Source: Serratia liquefaciens (lineage in GTDB: Bacteria; Pseudomonadota; Gammaproteobacteria; Enterobacterales; Enterobacteriaceae). Taken from it: a stretch of 64,000 nt of DNA. Position numbers and translations under genes: made by a program. The stretch is taken from assembly GCF_027594825.1 (NCBI RefSeq), contig NZ_CP088930.1:3099019-3163018 (forward strand), in the 5' to 3' direction. Of the stretch, positions 1 to 9,415 are shown one piece after another (position 1 is the first letter of the stretch; every line of letters begins with the position of its first letter). Under the pieces are notes generated by a model that was not told the DNA's origin, made no database searches, and saw only the letters and a list, made by a program, of their open reading frames with translations.

Positions 1-659
1 TGGCTACCTACAAGGGCAAAGCGCTCGGTACCATCGGTCATATTGGTTGCTTTAGCTTCCATGAAACCAAAAACTACACCGCAGGCGGTGAGGGCGGCGC
101 TACGCTGATCAACGATCCGGCGCTGATCGACCGGGCGGAAGTCATTCGTGAGAAAGGCACCAACCGTAGCCAGTTCTTCCGCGGTCAGGTGGATAAATAT
201 ACCTGGCGCGATATCGGCTCCAGCTATCTGATGTCAGATTTGCAGGCCGCTTATTTGTGGGGCCAACTGGAAGCGGCCGATCGCATCAATCAGCGCCGCC
301 TGGCGCTGTGGCAAAAGTATTACGACAGTTTCCTACCGCTGGCTAAAGCTGGACGCATCGCGCTGCCGACTATCCCGACAGACTGCGTGCACAATGCACA
401 CATGTTCTATATCAAACTGCGTGATATTGAAGACCGCACGGCGTTTATCGATTATCTGAAAGAAGCCGAAATCATGGCGGTGTTCCATTACATCCCGCTG
501 CACGATTGCCCGGCGGGCGATCGCTTTGGCCGTTTTGCCGGCGAAGACCGCTTCACCAGCCAGGAAAGTGCGCGTCTGGTGCGTCTACCGTTGTTCTACA
601 ATATGTCTGATGTCACTCAGCGTACGGTGATCAATACCATTCTTAACTTCTGCGCCTGA
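1..659 (+). CDS. wecE: dTDP-4-amino-4,6-dideoxygalactose transaminase, C-terminal part (5' end outside window)
   Basis: PLP-dependent sugar aminotransferase (DegT/DnrJ/EryC1 family) that makes dTDP-Fuc4N for enterobacterial common antigen (ECA). Only about the last 218 codons are present; the reading frame enters at base 3 and is open to the left edge. The SFHETKN motif is visible at bases 54-74, and its Lys (69-71) is the expected Schiff-base residue. The C-terminal sequence (MYRDIG-like substrate loop, FHYIPLH) closely resembles E. coli RffA. It ends one base before wzxE, in the order wecE-wzxE-wecF-wzyE-wecG, so it is part of the ECA operon. Cytoplasmic. Confidence 0.96.
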   Translation, partial: ATYKGKALGTIGHIGCFSFHETKNYTAGGEGGATLINDPALIDRAEVIREKGTNRSQFFRGQVDKYTWRDIGSSYLMSDLQAAYLWGQLEAADRINQRRLALWQKYYDSFLPLAKAGRIALPTIPTDCVHNAHMFYIKLRDIEDRTAFIDYLKEAEIMAVFHYIPLHDCPAGDRFGRFAGEDRFTSQESARLVRLPLFYNMSDVTQRTVINTILNFCA

Positions 660-660
660 T

Positions 661-1911
661 ATGTCGCTGGCAAAAGCATCGATTTGGACCGCCGGTTCCA
701 CGCTGATCAAGATTGGCGTGGGGCTGTTGGTGGTGAAACTGCTGGCGGTGGCCTTTGGCCCCAGCGGGGTTGGGCAGGCGGGCAACTTCCGTCAGTTGAT
801 TACCGTGCTGGGCGTGCTGTCCGGCGCCGGGATTTTTAACGGCATCACCAAATACGTTGCCGAATACCATCAGGATCCGCAGCGGTTGCGGCTGGCTGTC
901 GGGACGGCGTCAAGCATCGTGCTGGGCTTCTCCACGCTGCTGGCGCTGGTGTTTCTGTTCGCGGCGGAGCCTATCAGTATCGGGTTGTTCGGCCATGCTG
1001 ACTATGTCGGCGTGGTGCGGGCGGTAGCCTTTATTCAGATGGGCATCGCCTACGCCAACCTGTTTATGGCGGTGCTGAAAGGCTATCGCGATGCGATGGG
1101 CAACGCGCTGGCGGTGATTGGCGGCAGCCTGATTGGCGTGGTGGCCTACTACCTGTGCTTTAAGCTGGGCGGCTACGAAGGCGCGCTGGCGGGTTTGGCA
1201 CTGGTGCCGGCCTTGGTGGTGTTGCCCGCAGGTTTCATCCTGTGGCGGCGTAAAACCTTGCCGCTGCGCTATTTGGCATTGGCCTGGGACAAGGCGTTAG
1301 CCAGCCATCTTGGCAAGTTCACCATCATGGCATTGATCACATCAGTGACGCTGCCGGTGGCCTATGTGATGATGCGTAACCTGCTGGCCAGCCATTACAG
1401 TTGGGATGAGGTCGGGATTTGGCAGGGCGTCAGCAGCATTTCCGACGCTTACCTGCAGTTTATCACCGCCTCATTTACCGTTTATCTGCTGCCTACGCTG
1501 TCGCGGCTGAAGGAAAAAAGCGCCATCTCTCAAGAGATTGTGCGCTCGTTAAAATTTGTACTGCCTGCGGTAGCGGCGGCGAGTTTCACGGTCTGGTTGC
1601 TGCGCGACTTCGCCATCTGGTTGCTGTTCACGGACAAGTTCGTCGCGATGCGCGATCTGTTTGCCTGGCAACTGGTGGGGGACGTCCTGAAAGTGGGCGC
1701 CTATGTGTTCGGCTATCTGGTGATTGCCAAGGCGTCGCTGCGTTTTTATATCCTGACCGAAGTCAGTCAGTTCCTGCTGTTAACGCTGTTCTCGCATTGG
1801 TTGATACCGCTGCATGGCGCGCTGGGAGCGGCACAGGCCTACATGGCAACCTACATCGTGTACTTCACGCTCTGTAGCTGCGTATTTATTCTTTATCGTA
1901 GACGAGTATGA
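661..1911 (+). CDS. wzxE: ECA lipid III flippase WzxE
   Basis: 416-residue polytopic inner-membrane protein of the MVF/MOP flippase superfamily. It moves undecaprenyl-PP-linked ECA trisaccharide (lipid III) across the inner membrane. The sequence is a succession of hydrophobic segments starting around residue 13 ([19 protein letters not shown]), with the polysaccharide-synthesis-protein signature in the N-terminal half. It starts one base after the wecE stop and overlaps wecF by 4 bases (ATGA), which indicates translational coupling. Length matches the E. coli protein (416). Confidence 0.96.
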   Translation: MSLAKASIWTAGSTLIKIGVGLLVVKLLAVAFGPSGVGQAGNFRQLITVLGVLSGAGIFNGITKYVAEYHQDPQRLRLAVGTASSIVLGFSTLLALVFLFAAEPISIGLFGHADYVGVVRAVAFIQMGIAYANLFMAVLKGYRDAMGNALAVIGGSLIGVVAYYLCFKLGGYEGALAGLALVPALVVLPAGFILWRRKTLPLRYLALAWDKALASHLGKFTIMALITSVTLPVAYVMMRNLLASHYSWDEVGIWQGVSSISDAYLQFITASFTVYLLPTLSRLKEKSAISQEIVRSLKFVLPAVAAASFTVWLLRDFAIWLLFTDKFVAMRDLFAWQLVGDVLKVGAYVFGYLVIAKASLRFYILTEVSQFLLLTLFSHWLIPLHGALGAAQAYMATYIVYFTLCSCVFILYRRRV

Positions 1912-2993
1912 CTACACTGATTCACGTATTGGGATCTGACATCCCGCATCATAATCAGACGGTGCTGCGTTTCTTCAACGATGTGTTGGCGAAGCGCCTG
2001 CCGTCCGAACAGACGCGTCATTTTATGGTAGCCGCCAAAGATGCCGCCGCGTTAGGGGCGTTTCCCGAACTGAACCTCGAATGCCATCCGGACAAGAAAA
2101 GTCTGGCGATGGCGGTTATTGCCCGTGCTCAGGCCGATCGCAATCAGCGTTTCTTCCTGCACGGCCAGTTCAACCCTACGCTGTGGCTGGCGTTGCTGAG
2201 CGGTAAAATCAAGGCCGATCAGGTGAGCTGGCATATCTGGGGCGCTGACTTGTATGAAAACGCCACCAGCTGGAAATTCCGCCTGTTCTATTTGCTGCGC
2301 CGTATTGCGCAGGGCAGAGTGAGACACGTGTTCGCGACCCGCGGTGATATTATTCATTACCAGCAACGACACGCGCGCGTGCCGGCCTCTCTGTTGTATT
2401 TCCCGACGCGGATGGATCCGGCGCTAACCGGCATTGAGGTAGAGAAAAACCTGGCCGGGCCGATGACCATTCTGGTGGGGAATTCCGGCGATCGCACCAA
2501 CCGGCACGTTGAGGCGCTGAAAGCGATTCATCAGCAGTTTGGTGCAGACGTTCGCGTGATCCTGCCGATGGGCTACCCGGCCAATAACGACGCCTACATT
2601 GAACAGGTGCGCAGCGCCGGGCTAGAGCTGTTCAGCGCCAGGAACCTGCAGGTGCTGACGCAGCAGGTGGCGTTTGACGATTACCTGAATATTCTGCGCG
2701 AGTGCGATCTCGGTTACTTTATTTTTAACCGCCAGCAGGGCATAGGCACGCTGTGCCTTCTGATCCAGTTTGGCGTGCCCTTTGTGCTGAGCCGACAGAA
2801 CCCGTTCTGGCAGGATCTGGCGGAGCAACATCTGCCGGTGCTGTTCTATGGCGATTCGCTGGATGAGGCGGTGGTGCGTGAAGCGCAACGCCAACTGGCA
2901 TCCGTCGATAAACAGGCCATCGCTTTCTTCAATCCTAACTACGTTGATGGCTGGCAGCAGGCATTAACCCTGGCGGCAGGGGACAACGTATGA
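1908..2993 (+). CDS. wecF: TDP-Fuc4NAc:lipid II Fuc4NAc transferase
   Basis: 361-residue glycosyltransferase (GT56, RffT family). It adds 4-acetamido-4,6-dideoxygalactose to lipid II to complete the ECA trisaccharide at the cytoplasmic face of the inner membrane. Family landmarks include HIWGADLY near residue 107 and the C-terminal region around [19 protein letters not shown]. It overlaps both neighbours by 4 bases (wzxE upstream, wzyE downstream). Length is within two residues of the E. coli enzyme. Confidence 0.96.
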   Translation: MTTLIHVLGSDIPHHNQTVLRFFNDVLAKRLPSEQTRHFMVAAKDAAALGAFPELNLECHPDKKSLAMAVIARAQADRNQRFFLHGQFNPTLWLALLSGKIKADQVSWHIWGADLYENATSWKFRLFYLLRRIAQGRVRHVFATRGDIIHYQQRHARVPASLLYFPTRMDPALTGIEVEKNLAGPMTILVGNSGDRTNRHVEALKAIHQQFGADVRVILPMGYPANNDAYIEQVRSAGLELFSARNLQVLTQQVAFDDYLNILRECDLGYFIFNRQQGIGTLCLLIQFGVPFVLSRQNPFWQDLAEQHLPVLFYGDSLDEAVVREAQRQLASVDKQAIAFFNPNYVDGWQQALTLAAGDNV

Positions 2994-4366
2994 CGCTGGC
3001 GCAATTTGGCGGGTTGTTTATCGTTTATCTGGTGAGCGTGCTGTTTATTCTGACGCTGGCTTACCAGGAGTTCAGGCGCGTCCGATTCAATTTTAACGTC
3101 TTCTTTACGCTACTGTATCTGCTGACGTTTTACTTCGGTTTCCCGTTGACCTGTCTGCTGGTGTTTCAGTTTGACGTCGAGGTGGTACCGGTAGAGTTTT
3201 TACTCTATGCGATCCTCTCCGCTACTGCGTTTTATGCGATTTATTACGTCAGCTATAAAACCCGGCTGCGAAAGCGCAGCGTGCAACCGCGTAAGCCGGT
3301 CTTCACCATGAACCGGGTGGAAACCCATCTGACCTGGATGCTGCTGGCGCTGGTGGCGATGGCGACCGTCGGCATTTTCTTCATGCAAAACGGTTTCCTG
3401 CTGTTCAAACTCAACTCTTACAGCCAAATTTTCTCCAGCGATGTCTCCGGGGTGGCGCTCAAGCGGTTCTTCTATTTCTTCATCCCGGCGATGCTGGTGG
3501 TGTATTTCCTGAAGCAAGATCTGCGCGCCTGGTTCTTTTTCCTGGCGGCGACGGTGGCCTTTGGCATCCTGACTTACGTGATCGTCGGCGGTACCCGCGC
3601 CAATATCATAATTGCCTTCTCGCTGTTTCTGTTTATCGGCATCGTGCGCGGCTGGATCTCGTTGTGGATGCTGGTGGCCGCCGGAGTGTTCGGTATCGTC
3701 GGCATGTTCTGGCTGGCGTTAAAGCGCTACAGCCTGGACGTCAGCGGCCCCGAAGCGTTTTATACTTTCCTTTATCTGACGCGCGATACCTTCTCGCCAT
3801 GGGAAAACCTGGCGTTGTTGCTGCAAAACTACGACAAGATAGATTTCCAGGGCCTGGCACCGATAGTGCGCGATTTCTACGTGTTCATTCCGACCTGGCT
3901 GTGGCCGGGACGACCGGACACGGTGCTCAATAGTGCCAACTATTTCACCTGGGAAGTGCTGAATAACCATTCCGGCCTGGCGATTTCGCCAACGCTTATC
4001 GGCTCACTGGTGGTGATGGGCGGCGCGGTGTTTATTCCCGTTGGCGCGGTGCTGGTCGGGATGATCATCAAGTGGTTCGACTGGCTGTATGAGATGGGCA
4101 AAAGCGAACCTAACCGCTATAAGGCCTCGATATTGCAAAGTTTCTGTTTCGGTGCGGTATTCAACATCATCGTGTTGGCGCGAGAAGGGGTGGATTCCTT
4201 TGTCTCGCGGGTGGTGTTCTTCTGCCTTATTTTTGGCGCCTGCCTGCTGATGGCCAAGTTGTTGTACTGGCTGTTTGACACTGCCGGGTTAATTAAGGCA
4301 CGAGTGCGGCGTACGCGTACGTTGGCATCGCCGCCATCATCCGTACGGGTCGACGGCCTTCTGTAA
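2990..4366 (+). CDS. wzyE: ECA polymerase WzyE
   Basis: 458-residue multi-spanning inner-membrane protein that polymerises ECA trisaccharide repeats on the periplasmic side, with WzzE setting chain length. It has repeated hydrophobic segments with a large periplasmic loop (roughly residues 245-320) typical of Wzy polymerases. It is slightly longer than the E. coli protein because of a basic C-terminal tail. The start overlaps wecF by 4 bases; wecG follows after 14 bases. Confidence 0.95.
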   Translation: MTLAQFGGLFIVYLVSVLFILTLAYQEFRRVRFNFNVFFTLLYLLTFYFGFPLTCLLVFQFDVEVVPVEFLLYAILSATAFYAIYYVSYKTRLRKRSVQPRKPVFTMNRVETHLTWMLLALVAMATVGIFFMQNGFLLFKLNSYSQIFSSDVSGVALKRFFYFFIPAMLVVYFLKQDLRAWFFFLAATVAFGILTYVIVGGTRANIIIAFSLFLFIGIVRGWISLWMLVAAGVFGIVGMFWLALKRYSLDVSGPEAFYTFLYLTRDTFSPWENLALLLQNYDKIDFQGLAPIVRDFYVFIPTWLWPGRPDTVLNSANYFTWEVLNNHSGLAISPTLIGSLVVMGGAVFIPVGAVLVGMIIKWFDWLYEMGKSEPNRYKASILQSFCFGAVFNIIVLAREGVDSFVSRVVFFCLIFGACLLMAKLLYWLFDTAGLIKARVRRTRTLASPPSSVRVDGLL

Positions 4367-4380
4367 GGGTAATAATAACG

Positions 4381-5121
4381 ATGGAAGCAAAGATTTCGGT
4401 TCCCCAATATCAGCTGCGTGGTTTCAGCCTGTGGGGATTTCGCGATATGGCGCAATGCCTGGATTTTCTATTTGATGGCGGCCGGGTAAAGCAGGGCACG
4501 CTGGTCGCGATGAATGCCGAAAAGATCCTCAAGGCGGAAGAAGATACGGCGCTGCACGCCTTGCTGGATGAAGCCGAATACAAGTATGCGGACGGGATCA
4601 GCATGGTACGTTCGATCCGCCGTAAATATCCGGGGGCAGAAGTATCGCGCGTCGCAGGAGCCGATCTGTGGGAAGCGTTGATGCAGCGCGCCGGGCGCGA
4701 GGGGACGCCGGTATTCCTGATTGGCGGCAAACCCTCGGTGCTGGCGGAAACAGAACAGAAGCTGCGTAGCCAGTGGAATGTAAACCTGGTGGGCAGTCAG
4801 GACGGCTATTTCAAGCCCGAACAGCGGGATGCGCTGTTCGAACGCATTCGCGGCAGCGGTGCCGCCATAGTGACGGTGGCCATGGGATCGCCGAAACAGG
4901 AAATCCTGATGCGCGACTGCCGTAAAGTGCATCCGCAGGCGCTCTATATGGGCGTAGGCGGCACCTACGACGTGTTCACCGGGCACGTAAAGCGTGCGCC
5001 AAAGATTTGGCAGAGCCTCGGTCTGGAGTGGCTGTATCGGCTGCTAAGCCAACCGAGCCGTCTGGGGCGCCAACTGAAGCTGCTGAAGTTTGTCGGCTAC
5101 TATTACCGCGGCAAGATGTGA
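4381..5121 (+). CDS. wecG: UDP-N-acetyl-D-mannosaminuronic acid transferase
   Basis: 246-residue WecG/TagA/CpsF-family (GT26) transferase. It adds ManNAcA to lipid I to form lipid II in ECA synthesis, as a peripheral cytoplasmic-face enzyme. The family core is clear: NAEKIL near residue 41, YADGISMV near 61, AMGSPKQEI near 162 and the [11 protein letters not shown] segment near 198. Length equals that of E. coli WecG. It is the last gene of the ECA cluster; a GC-rich inverted repeat lies just downstream (5134-5151) but lacks a U tract. Confidence 0.95.
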   Translation: MEAKISVPQYQLRGFSLWGFRDMAQCLDFLFDGGRVKQGTLVAMNAEKILKAEEDTALHALLDEAEYKYADGISMVRSIRRKYPGAEVSRVAGADLWEALMQRAGREGTPVFLIGGKPSVLAETEQKLRSQWNVNLVGSQDGYFKPEQRDALFERIRGSGAAIVTVAMGSPKQEILMRDCRKVHPQALYMGVGGTYDVFTGHVKRAPKIWQSLGLEWLYRLLSQPSRLGRQLKLLKFVGYYYRGKM

Positions 5122-5488
5122 TCTTTGCGTTGGGGCGGGGGATCCCGCCCTGATGCGACAAATTGTTCAAATAACCTGCTTTGTGGCGTATTCGTCAGCA
5201 CTCCTATAACCTCAGCCCATAAACTCGCCTGTATTTATTCCATAAAGTTTTAAATTGCGGTTTGCTTATAGCGGCAAAATGCGAAACGATACCGCCCGGA
5301 AATTATCCCCGAGCGTTGGCGCAAAACGTGATAGCGCTTAACGACGTTTTTCTCGCCGTAAGATCGTCCCATCACCAGCTGATGTCCGCCAACGCGGCGG
5401 GAGAGGTTTTACGCTATTTTCATTAAAACAATAACGACCGGTAACGGCCGGCATGCAAACACAATCAAAAAAATAATATTGAGGATTT
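5122..5488 (+). other. intergenic region wecG-thrP with thrP leader
   Basis: Gap of 367 bases without a credible gene. It begins with a GC-rich hairpin (GGGCGG...CCCGCCC, about 5134-5151) after wecG and becomes AT-rich near 5440-5480. A CA-rich stretch (AAACACAATC, about 5457-5466), 22 bases before the thrP start, resembles the C/A-rich targets bound by the GU-rich seed of the sRNA GcvB. thrP/yifK is a known GcvB target in Salmonella, but the site here is only a candidate. GAGGA at about 5480 is the thrP ribosome-binding site. Confidence 0.4.
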
Positions 5489-6892
5489 ATGGCACACAAA
5501 GAAAAACCGCAAGGCCTACACCGGGGGCTGGAAGCCCGGCATATCGAGCTGATTGCTTTGGGGGGCACCATCGGGGTTGGCCTGTTTATGGGCTCGGCCA
5601 GTACGCTGAAGTGGGCGGGGCCGTCGGTGTTGCTGGCTTATATCATTGCCGGCCTGTTCGTGTTCTTCATTATGCGTTCGATGGGCGAGATGCTGTTCCT
5701 TGAACCGGTCGCGGGCTCCTTTGCCGTTTATGCCCATAAATACATGAATCCCTATTTTGGCTACCTGACCGCCTGGGGCTATTGGTTTATGTGGATTGCC
5801 GTGGGCATCTCGGAAATCACCGCCGTCGGGGTCTACGTGCAGTATTGGTTCCCGGAAATGCCGCAGTGGATACCGGCGTTGATCGCCGTGGCGATGGTAG
5901 CGCTGGCCAACCTGGCCGCCGTGCGCCTGTACGGCGAGCTGGAGTTCTGGTTTGCCATGATCAAGGTCACCACCATTATTGTGATGATTTTGGTGGGGCT
6001 GGGGGTGATCTTCTTTGGCTTCGGGAATGGAGGGCAGCCGATTGGCTTTGCCAACCTGACCGAGCATGGCGGTTTCTTTGCCGGCGGTTGGAAGGGCTTC
6101 CTGTTCGCGCTCTGTATTGTTGTGGCGTCCTATCAGGGCGTTGAGCTGGTCGGTATTACCGCCGGTGAAGCCAAGAACCCGCAGGTGACACTGAAGCGTG
6201 CAATTAACAATATCCTGTGGCGCATCCTGATCTTCTACGTAGGCGCTATCTTTGTCATCGTCACCATTTTCCCCTGGAACGGCATCGGCACCGCAGGCAG
6301 CCCCTTCGTGCTGACCTTTGCCAAAATCGGCATCGTCGCTGCTGCCGGCATCATTAACTTTGTGGTGTTGACCGCCGCGCTTTCAGGTTGTAACAGCGGG
6401 ATGTACAGCGGCGGTCGTATGCTGTACGCGCTGGCCAAAAACCGGCAGTTGCCTGCGTCGTTGACCAAACTGTCTGCCAACGGCGTGCCGGTTAACTGTA
6501 TTGCCGTGACCATTGCCTGCCTGTTGGTCGGTTCCGGATTGAATTACCTCATTCCCAATCCACAGGCGGTCTTCGTTTATGTCTATAGCGCCAGCGTGTT
6601 GCCGGGCATGGTGCCGTGGTTCGTGGTGCTGATTAGCCAACTGTATTTCCGTCGCGCCCATAAAGAAGCGATTAAAACCCACAGCTTTAAGTCGATTATG
6701 TTCCCCTATGTGAACTATCTGACCATCGCTTTCTTGGTCTGCGTGCTGATCGGCATGGGAATTAACCCGGATACGCGAATTTCTTTGCTGGTCGGGGCGA
6801 TTTTCTTAGCGGCAGTCAGCCTGTGCTACTTTGCTTTCGGGATGCACAAGAAACATCATCCGGCTGAAAAACGGACAGAAACACAGCAATAA
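5489..6892 (+). CDS. thrP: threonine/serine APC-family permease (YifK/ThrP)
   Basis: 467-residue amino acid permease of the AAT branch of the APC superfamily with about 12 membrane segments. The N-terminal [16 protein letters not shown] segment (about residues 25-40) is the family's substrate/ion-binding helix, and the EGEF-like sensor helix region follows ([14 protein letters not shown]). Placement between wecG and the argX-hisR-leuT-proM tRNAs is exactly that of E. coli yifK, later renamed thrP for proton-coupled threonine/serine uptake. The start is the ATG after TTGAGGATTT. Substrate is assigned from synteny and similarity. Confidence 0.9.
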   Translation: MAHKEKPQGLHRGLEARHIELIALGGTIGVGLFMGSASTLKWAGPSVLLAYIIAGLFVFFIMRSMGEMLFLEPVAGSFAVYAHKYMNPYFGYLTAWGYWFMWIAVGISEITAVGVYVQYWFPEMPQWIPALIAVAMVALANLAAVRLYGELEFWFAMIKVTTIIVMILVGLGVIFFGFGNGGQPIGFANLTEHGGFFAGGWKGFLFALCIVVASYQGVELVGITAGEAKNPQVTLKRAINNILWRILIFYVGAIFVIVTIFPWNGIGTAGSPFVLTFAKIGIVAAAGIINFVVLTAALSGCNSGMYSGGRMLYALAKNRQLPASLTKLSANGVPVNCIAVTIACLLVGSGLNYLIPNPQAVFVYVYSASVLPGMVPWFVVLISQLYFRRAHKEAIKTHSFKSIMFPYVNYLTIAFLVCVLIGMGINPDTRISLLVGAIFLAAVSLCYFAFGMHKKHHPAEKRTETQQ

Positions 6893-6977
6893 CCGGTGAA
6901 AAGGGGCTGCGGATAGCGCTTTCCTGCGCGGGAGTGAGCAAAGCGTAATCAAACACAACATTTCTGCGAAAAAGCAC

Positions 6978-7006
6978 TAGACAGGATTGTGTTAAATCCG
7001 TAGTAT
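6978..7006 (+). promoter_or_regulatory. promoter of the argX-hisR-leuT-proM tRNA operon
   Basis: A -35 TAGACA (6978-6983), a 17-base spacer and a -10 TAGTAT (7001-7006) are followed by a C-rich discriminator (CCCCTCCCGC). This is the layout expected for a stringently controlled stable-RNA promoter. The first tRNA begins 22 bases further on. Confidence 0.7.
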
Positions 7007-7027
7007 CCCCTCCCGCAACGGCGCTAT

Positions 7028-7104
<77 letters not shown>

Positions 7105-7165
7105 TTAAGTTTGTGTGCAAGAGCTGCGGTGGTAGTATTACCGCGTGAAGTAGTGAAGAAGTAAT

Positions 7166-7242
7166 GGTGGCTATAGCTCAGTTGGTAGAGCCCTGGATTG
7201 TGATTCCAGTTGTCGTGGGTTCGAGTCCCATTAGCCACCCCA
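7166..7242 (+). tRNA. hisR: tRNA-His (anticodon GTG)
   Basis: 77-nt cloverleaf including the extra G at position -1 opposite C73, the hallmark of tRNA-His. Acceptor GTGGCTA/TAGCCAC, anticodon GTG, encoded CCA end. Confidence 0.98.
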
Positions 7243-7285
7243 CTTCCTAAGAGAAGTGAAGAATTTTAAGCTGTTTTGTGACTGT

Positions 7286-7372
7286 GCGAAGGTGGCGGAA
7301 TTGGTAGACGCGCTAGCTTCAGGTGTTAGTGTTCTTACGGACGTGAGGGTTCAAGTCCCTCTCTTCGCACCA
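7286..7372 (+). tRNA. leuT: tRNA-Leu (anticodon CAG)
   Basis: 87-nt class II tRNA with a long variable arm (TGTTCTTACGGACG region). Acceptor GCGAAGG/CTTCGC, anticodon loop TTCAGGT, encoded CCA end. Confidence 0.97.
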
Positions 7373-7446
7373 CACAAAATGTCTAATAAATTTAATATTT
7401 ACATAGACATAAGCGATAAAATTTAGTAGTATCTGCAACAAGAAAT

Positions 7447-7523
7447 CGGCGAGTAGCGCAGCTTGGTAGCGCAACTGGTTTGGGACCAGTGGGTCGGAGG
7501 TTCGAATCCTCTCTCGCCGACCA
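7447..7523 (+). tRNA. proM: tRNA-Pro (anticodon TGG)
   Basis: 77-nt cloverleaf, acceptor CGGCGAG/CTCGCCG, anticodon loop TTTGGGA, encoded CCA end. Last of the four-gene tRNA operon; a strong terminator follows. Confidence 0.98.
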
Positions 7524-7531
7524 CATTCAAG

Positions 7532-7562
7532 AAAAGCCCGTTCAGCAATGAACGGGCTTTTT
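7532..7562 (+). terminator. Rho-independent terminator of the tRNA operon
   Basis: Perfect 12-bp stem AAAAGCCCGTTC / GAACGGGCTTTT with a 6-base loop and a T run, 8 bases after the tRNA-Pro CCA. Confidence 0.92.
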
Positions 7563-7651
7563 GCTTTCTGACATTCCGCTTTTCATCCTCCTGCTCTGAT
7601 TTTGCCTCTGCCCGCTATCTGTCGGATCCCGCCAGAATACTTTTGGCTCGG

Positions 7652-7764
7652 TGTTGGCTTCCGGCGACATTGGCATACCGAATTGTCGTCAGCTTGAGAC
7701 ATTTAGTATATTGATTTTTATGAATAAAAATGACTTTGGCTTAAGTCGTCGTTTTAAGGCGACA
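7652..7764 (+). promoter_or_regulatory. three GlrR-like activator sites upstream of glmZ
   Basis: Three matches to the GlrR operator TGTC-N10-GACA lie 160-272 bases before the glmZ start. They are TGTT-N10-GACA at 7652-7669, a perfect TGTC-N10-GACA at 7684-7701, and CGTC-N10-GACA at 7747-7764. GlrR (YfhA) is the sigma54 enhancer-binding protein known to drive glmY and, in several enterobacteria, glmZ. The number and upstream position of the sites fit an enhancer. The rest of the 7563-7897 gap holds nothing else I recognise. Confidence 0.75.
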
Positions 7765-7896
7765 TATCTGCAGACGTCAGGTGAGAACAGCAGGAAGGGA
7801 CAGTGAACGGTGTGAACCTAAGTGCTGAGATTAAATTTGTTTTAATTCAGTTTATTAGATTGATTATCTGAAGGGTTGATGCATTTTTTCCAAAGT

Positions 7897-7912
7897 TGGC
7901 ACGCCAAGTGCA
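7897..7912 (+). promoter_or_regulatory. sigma54-type promoter of glmZ
   Basis: TTGGCACG-N4-GTGCA has GG at 7898-7899 and GC at 7910-7911, the 10-base GG-to-GC spacing required for -24/-12 promoters. The -24 element is consensus; the -12 element has G for T at its first base. Transcription would begin about 7923-7924, where the conserved GlmZ 5' end starts. Confidence 0.82.
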
Positions 7913-7923
7913 ATATCCATTAC

Positions 7924-8145
7924 GTAGATGCTCATTCCACCTCTTATGTTCGCCTTAGGCTTCATAAACCCTGGGAATGACGCAGAGCCGATTTAGGGTG
8001 CCTATTGCCCACCAGAACGATGACGGCGTTGCTTGCAATGGCTGACATCACACTCCGGGCAAAACGTTGAGTGAGGCACCGCCCCTGTTGTCCTAGACCT
8101 GATTGCTTTTTTATACACTTGCCACCGCGGCAAGTGTTTTTTTTT
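7924..8145 (+). ncRNA. glmZ: small regulatory RNA GlmZ
   Basis: Hfq-dependent sRNA that activates translation of glmS mRNA (glucosamine-6-phosphate synthase). It is controlled by GlmY and RapZ through RNase E processing. The 5' end (GTAGATGCTCATTCCA, then CTTATGTTCGCCTTAG) is nearly identical to the E. coli RNA. The conserved GGAATGACGCAGAGCC and AACGTTGAGTGA blocks, the latter near the glmS-pairing/processing region, are present in order. It lies directly upstream of hemY, its E. coli location. The 3' end is an 8-bp stem CACTTGCC/GGCAAGTG (8116-8136) followed by nine T. Confidence 0.93.
8116..8145 (+). terminator. glmZ Rho-independent terminator
   Basis: Stem CACTTGCC (8116-8123) / GGCAAGTG (8129-8136), loop ACCGC, T9 tail. 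A second dyad, T-tract-GCCTG (8138-8150) / CAGGC-A-tract (8162-8174), sits between this and the hemY stop and may help end hemY transcription from the other side. Confidence 0.85.
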
Positions 8146-8215
8146 GCCTGCGAGCGGCCGACAGGCAAAAAAAAGCGCGACACAATGCCGCGCTTCGATG
8201 GTATTGATGATGTTG

Positions 8216-9412
8216 TTAGGGCTCGCCGTTTTGTTTCAGCGTCAGCATCAGGCCTTCACGACGCATTTGAGCCGCTTCATCCGAGCGGTGCAGCTTCTCC
8301 AGCACGTCAGCCAACCAAGCGTAATCGTAGGCATCAGGGCGCTGTTTCAGCGCTTCCCGCAATGCATCGGCCGCCGCTTGCCATTCGCCGTGCTTCATCA
8401 GCAACTGGCCCAGGGTGCTGTTCAGCAGTGGCGTGGCGCCATGCTGCTTCACCTGTTGACGCAACGCTTTCTCCAGCTGTTGCGGGTTGCCGGACTTCAG
8501 ACGCGGGATCAGCAACACCAGGCGTTCGTCATACTGACGCTTGAGGCCGTCGAGCACGATTTCTTGCGCCAGTTCATGGTCATTGCATTCGATCAGGTGC
8601 TCAACCATCGCGATTTGCAACGGCACCTCATGCCGGATTTTTCGGCTCTGATCTTTCCACCAGCGTTTCAGGCCATCGCTGCCCTCATCCGCCATCGCCT
8701 GATTCATCAGGCCAATGTAGGCCTGCTGTTGCAGCGCCTGCAGCTCAGCCTCGCTGTGCAGATTGATCTTGCTCATCGACGGCAGGATCTCCAGCAATGA
8801 GGCAAAAGCGCCGGTGCGCAGATAGGCCATTTCCGCCAGTCGCAGCACTTCCGGATGACGCGGGGCCTGATTAAGCAGGCGATCGACACCGTGGCGTGCC
8901 GCATGGTTTTCACCCTGAGCCAGTTGGATGCGCACGCGGGTGATGTCTACCGGCAACTGGTCGGTGTCGGCGGCTTCGGCGGCGCGTTCGAGATACTGAT
9001 TGGTACGGAAATCGTCACCCCGTTGCTGGGCGGCCTCCGCGGCCAGCAGGTAGTTCACCACCGGTTGTTCGGCGTGATCGGCATTGCGCGTCAGCAGTTT
9101 TTCAACCTGCTTGTAATCACCTTCGGCCAGTTTGATCAGCGCGGCCTTGGTCTGCTTGCGCGCACGGCTGCGTTTGCGGCCCAGGAACCAGCCGCGAGTG
9201 CGGGCGCTGGTGCTGAAGATGCGACGCAGGATCCACTCGATCACCAGCAGCACCACAAACAGCAAGATACCCATGATCACCAGGCCGGTGACGCTGGTTT
9301 CGATATTGTAGTTATCGGTCTGAATCAGCACATAGCCCTGATGGCCGGCCAACATCGGCCCAACCACCACGCTGGCGATCAGCACCAGGAACAGAAATAG
9401 CACGCGTAACAT
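8216..9412 (-). CDS. hemY: protoheme IX biogenesis protein HemY
   Basis: 398-residue inner-membrane protein of the enterobacterial HemY type, unrelated to Bacillus HemY oxidase. Two N-terminal hydrophobic segments (about residues 3-22 and 41-62) anchor it, followed by a long cytoplasmic/periplasmic TPR-like helical region (residues about 85-390). Its role in late haem synthesis or haem-synthesis complex assembly is inferred from the operon and older genetics; the precise activity is unsettled. It is the last gene of hemCDXY, 3 bases after hemX. Confidence 0.93.
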   Translation of the reverse strand: MLRVLFLFLVLIASVVVGPMLAGHQGYVLIQTDNYNIETSVTGLVIMGILLFVVLLVIEWILRRIFSTSARTRGWFLGRKRSRARKQTKAALIKLAEGDYKQVEKLLTRNADHAEQPVVNYLLAAEAAQQRGDDFRTNQYLERAAEAADTDQLPVDITRVRIQLAQGENHAARHGVDRLLNQAPRHPEVLRLAEMAYLRTGAFASLLEILPSMSKINLHSEAELQALQQQAYIGLMNQAMADEGSDGLKRWWKDQSRKIRHEVPLQIAMVEHLIECNDHELAQEIVLDGLKRQYDERLVLLIPRLKSGNPQQLEKALRQQVKQHGATPLLNSTLGQLLMKHGEWQAAADALREALKQRPDAYDYAWLADVLEKLHRSDEAAQMRREGLMLTLKQNGEP

Positions 9413-9415
9413 GGC

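Noticed and set aside
5134..5151. GC-rich hairpin after wecG as an intrinsic terminator
   Set aside because: No U tract follows; left as a descriptive note in the intergenic entry rather than a terminator call.
7463..7714. Plus-strand 83-codon frame beginning inside tRNA-Pro
   Set aside because: Starts within the tRNA and reads through the terminator; no ribosome-binding site.
7962..8183. Minus-strand 73-codon frame
   Set aside because: Lies entirely on glmZ and its terminator; RNA conservation explains the sequence.
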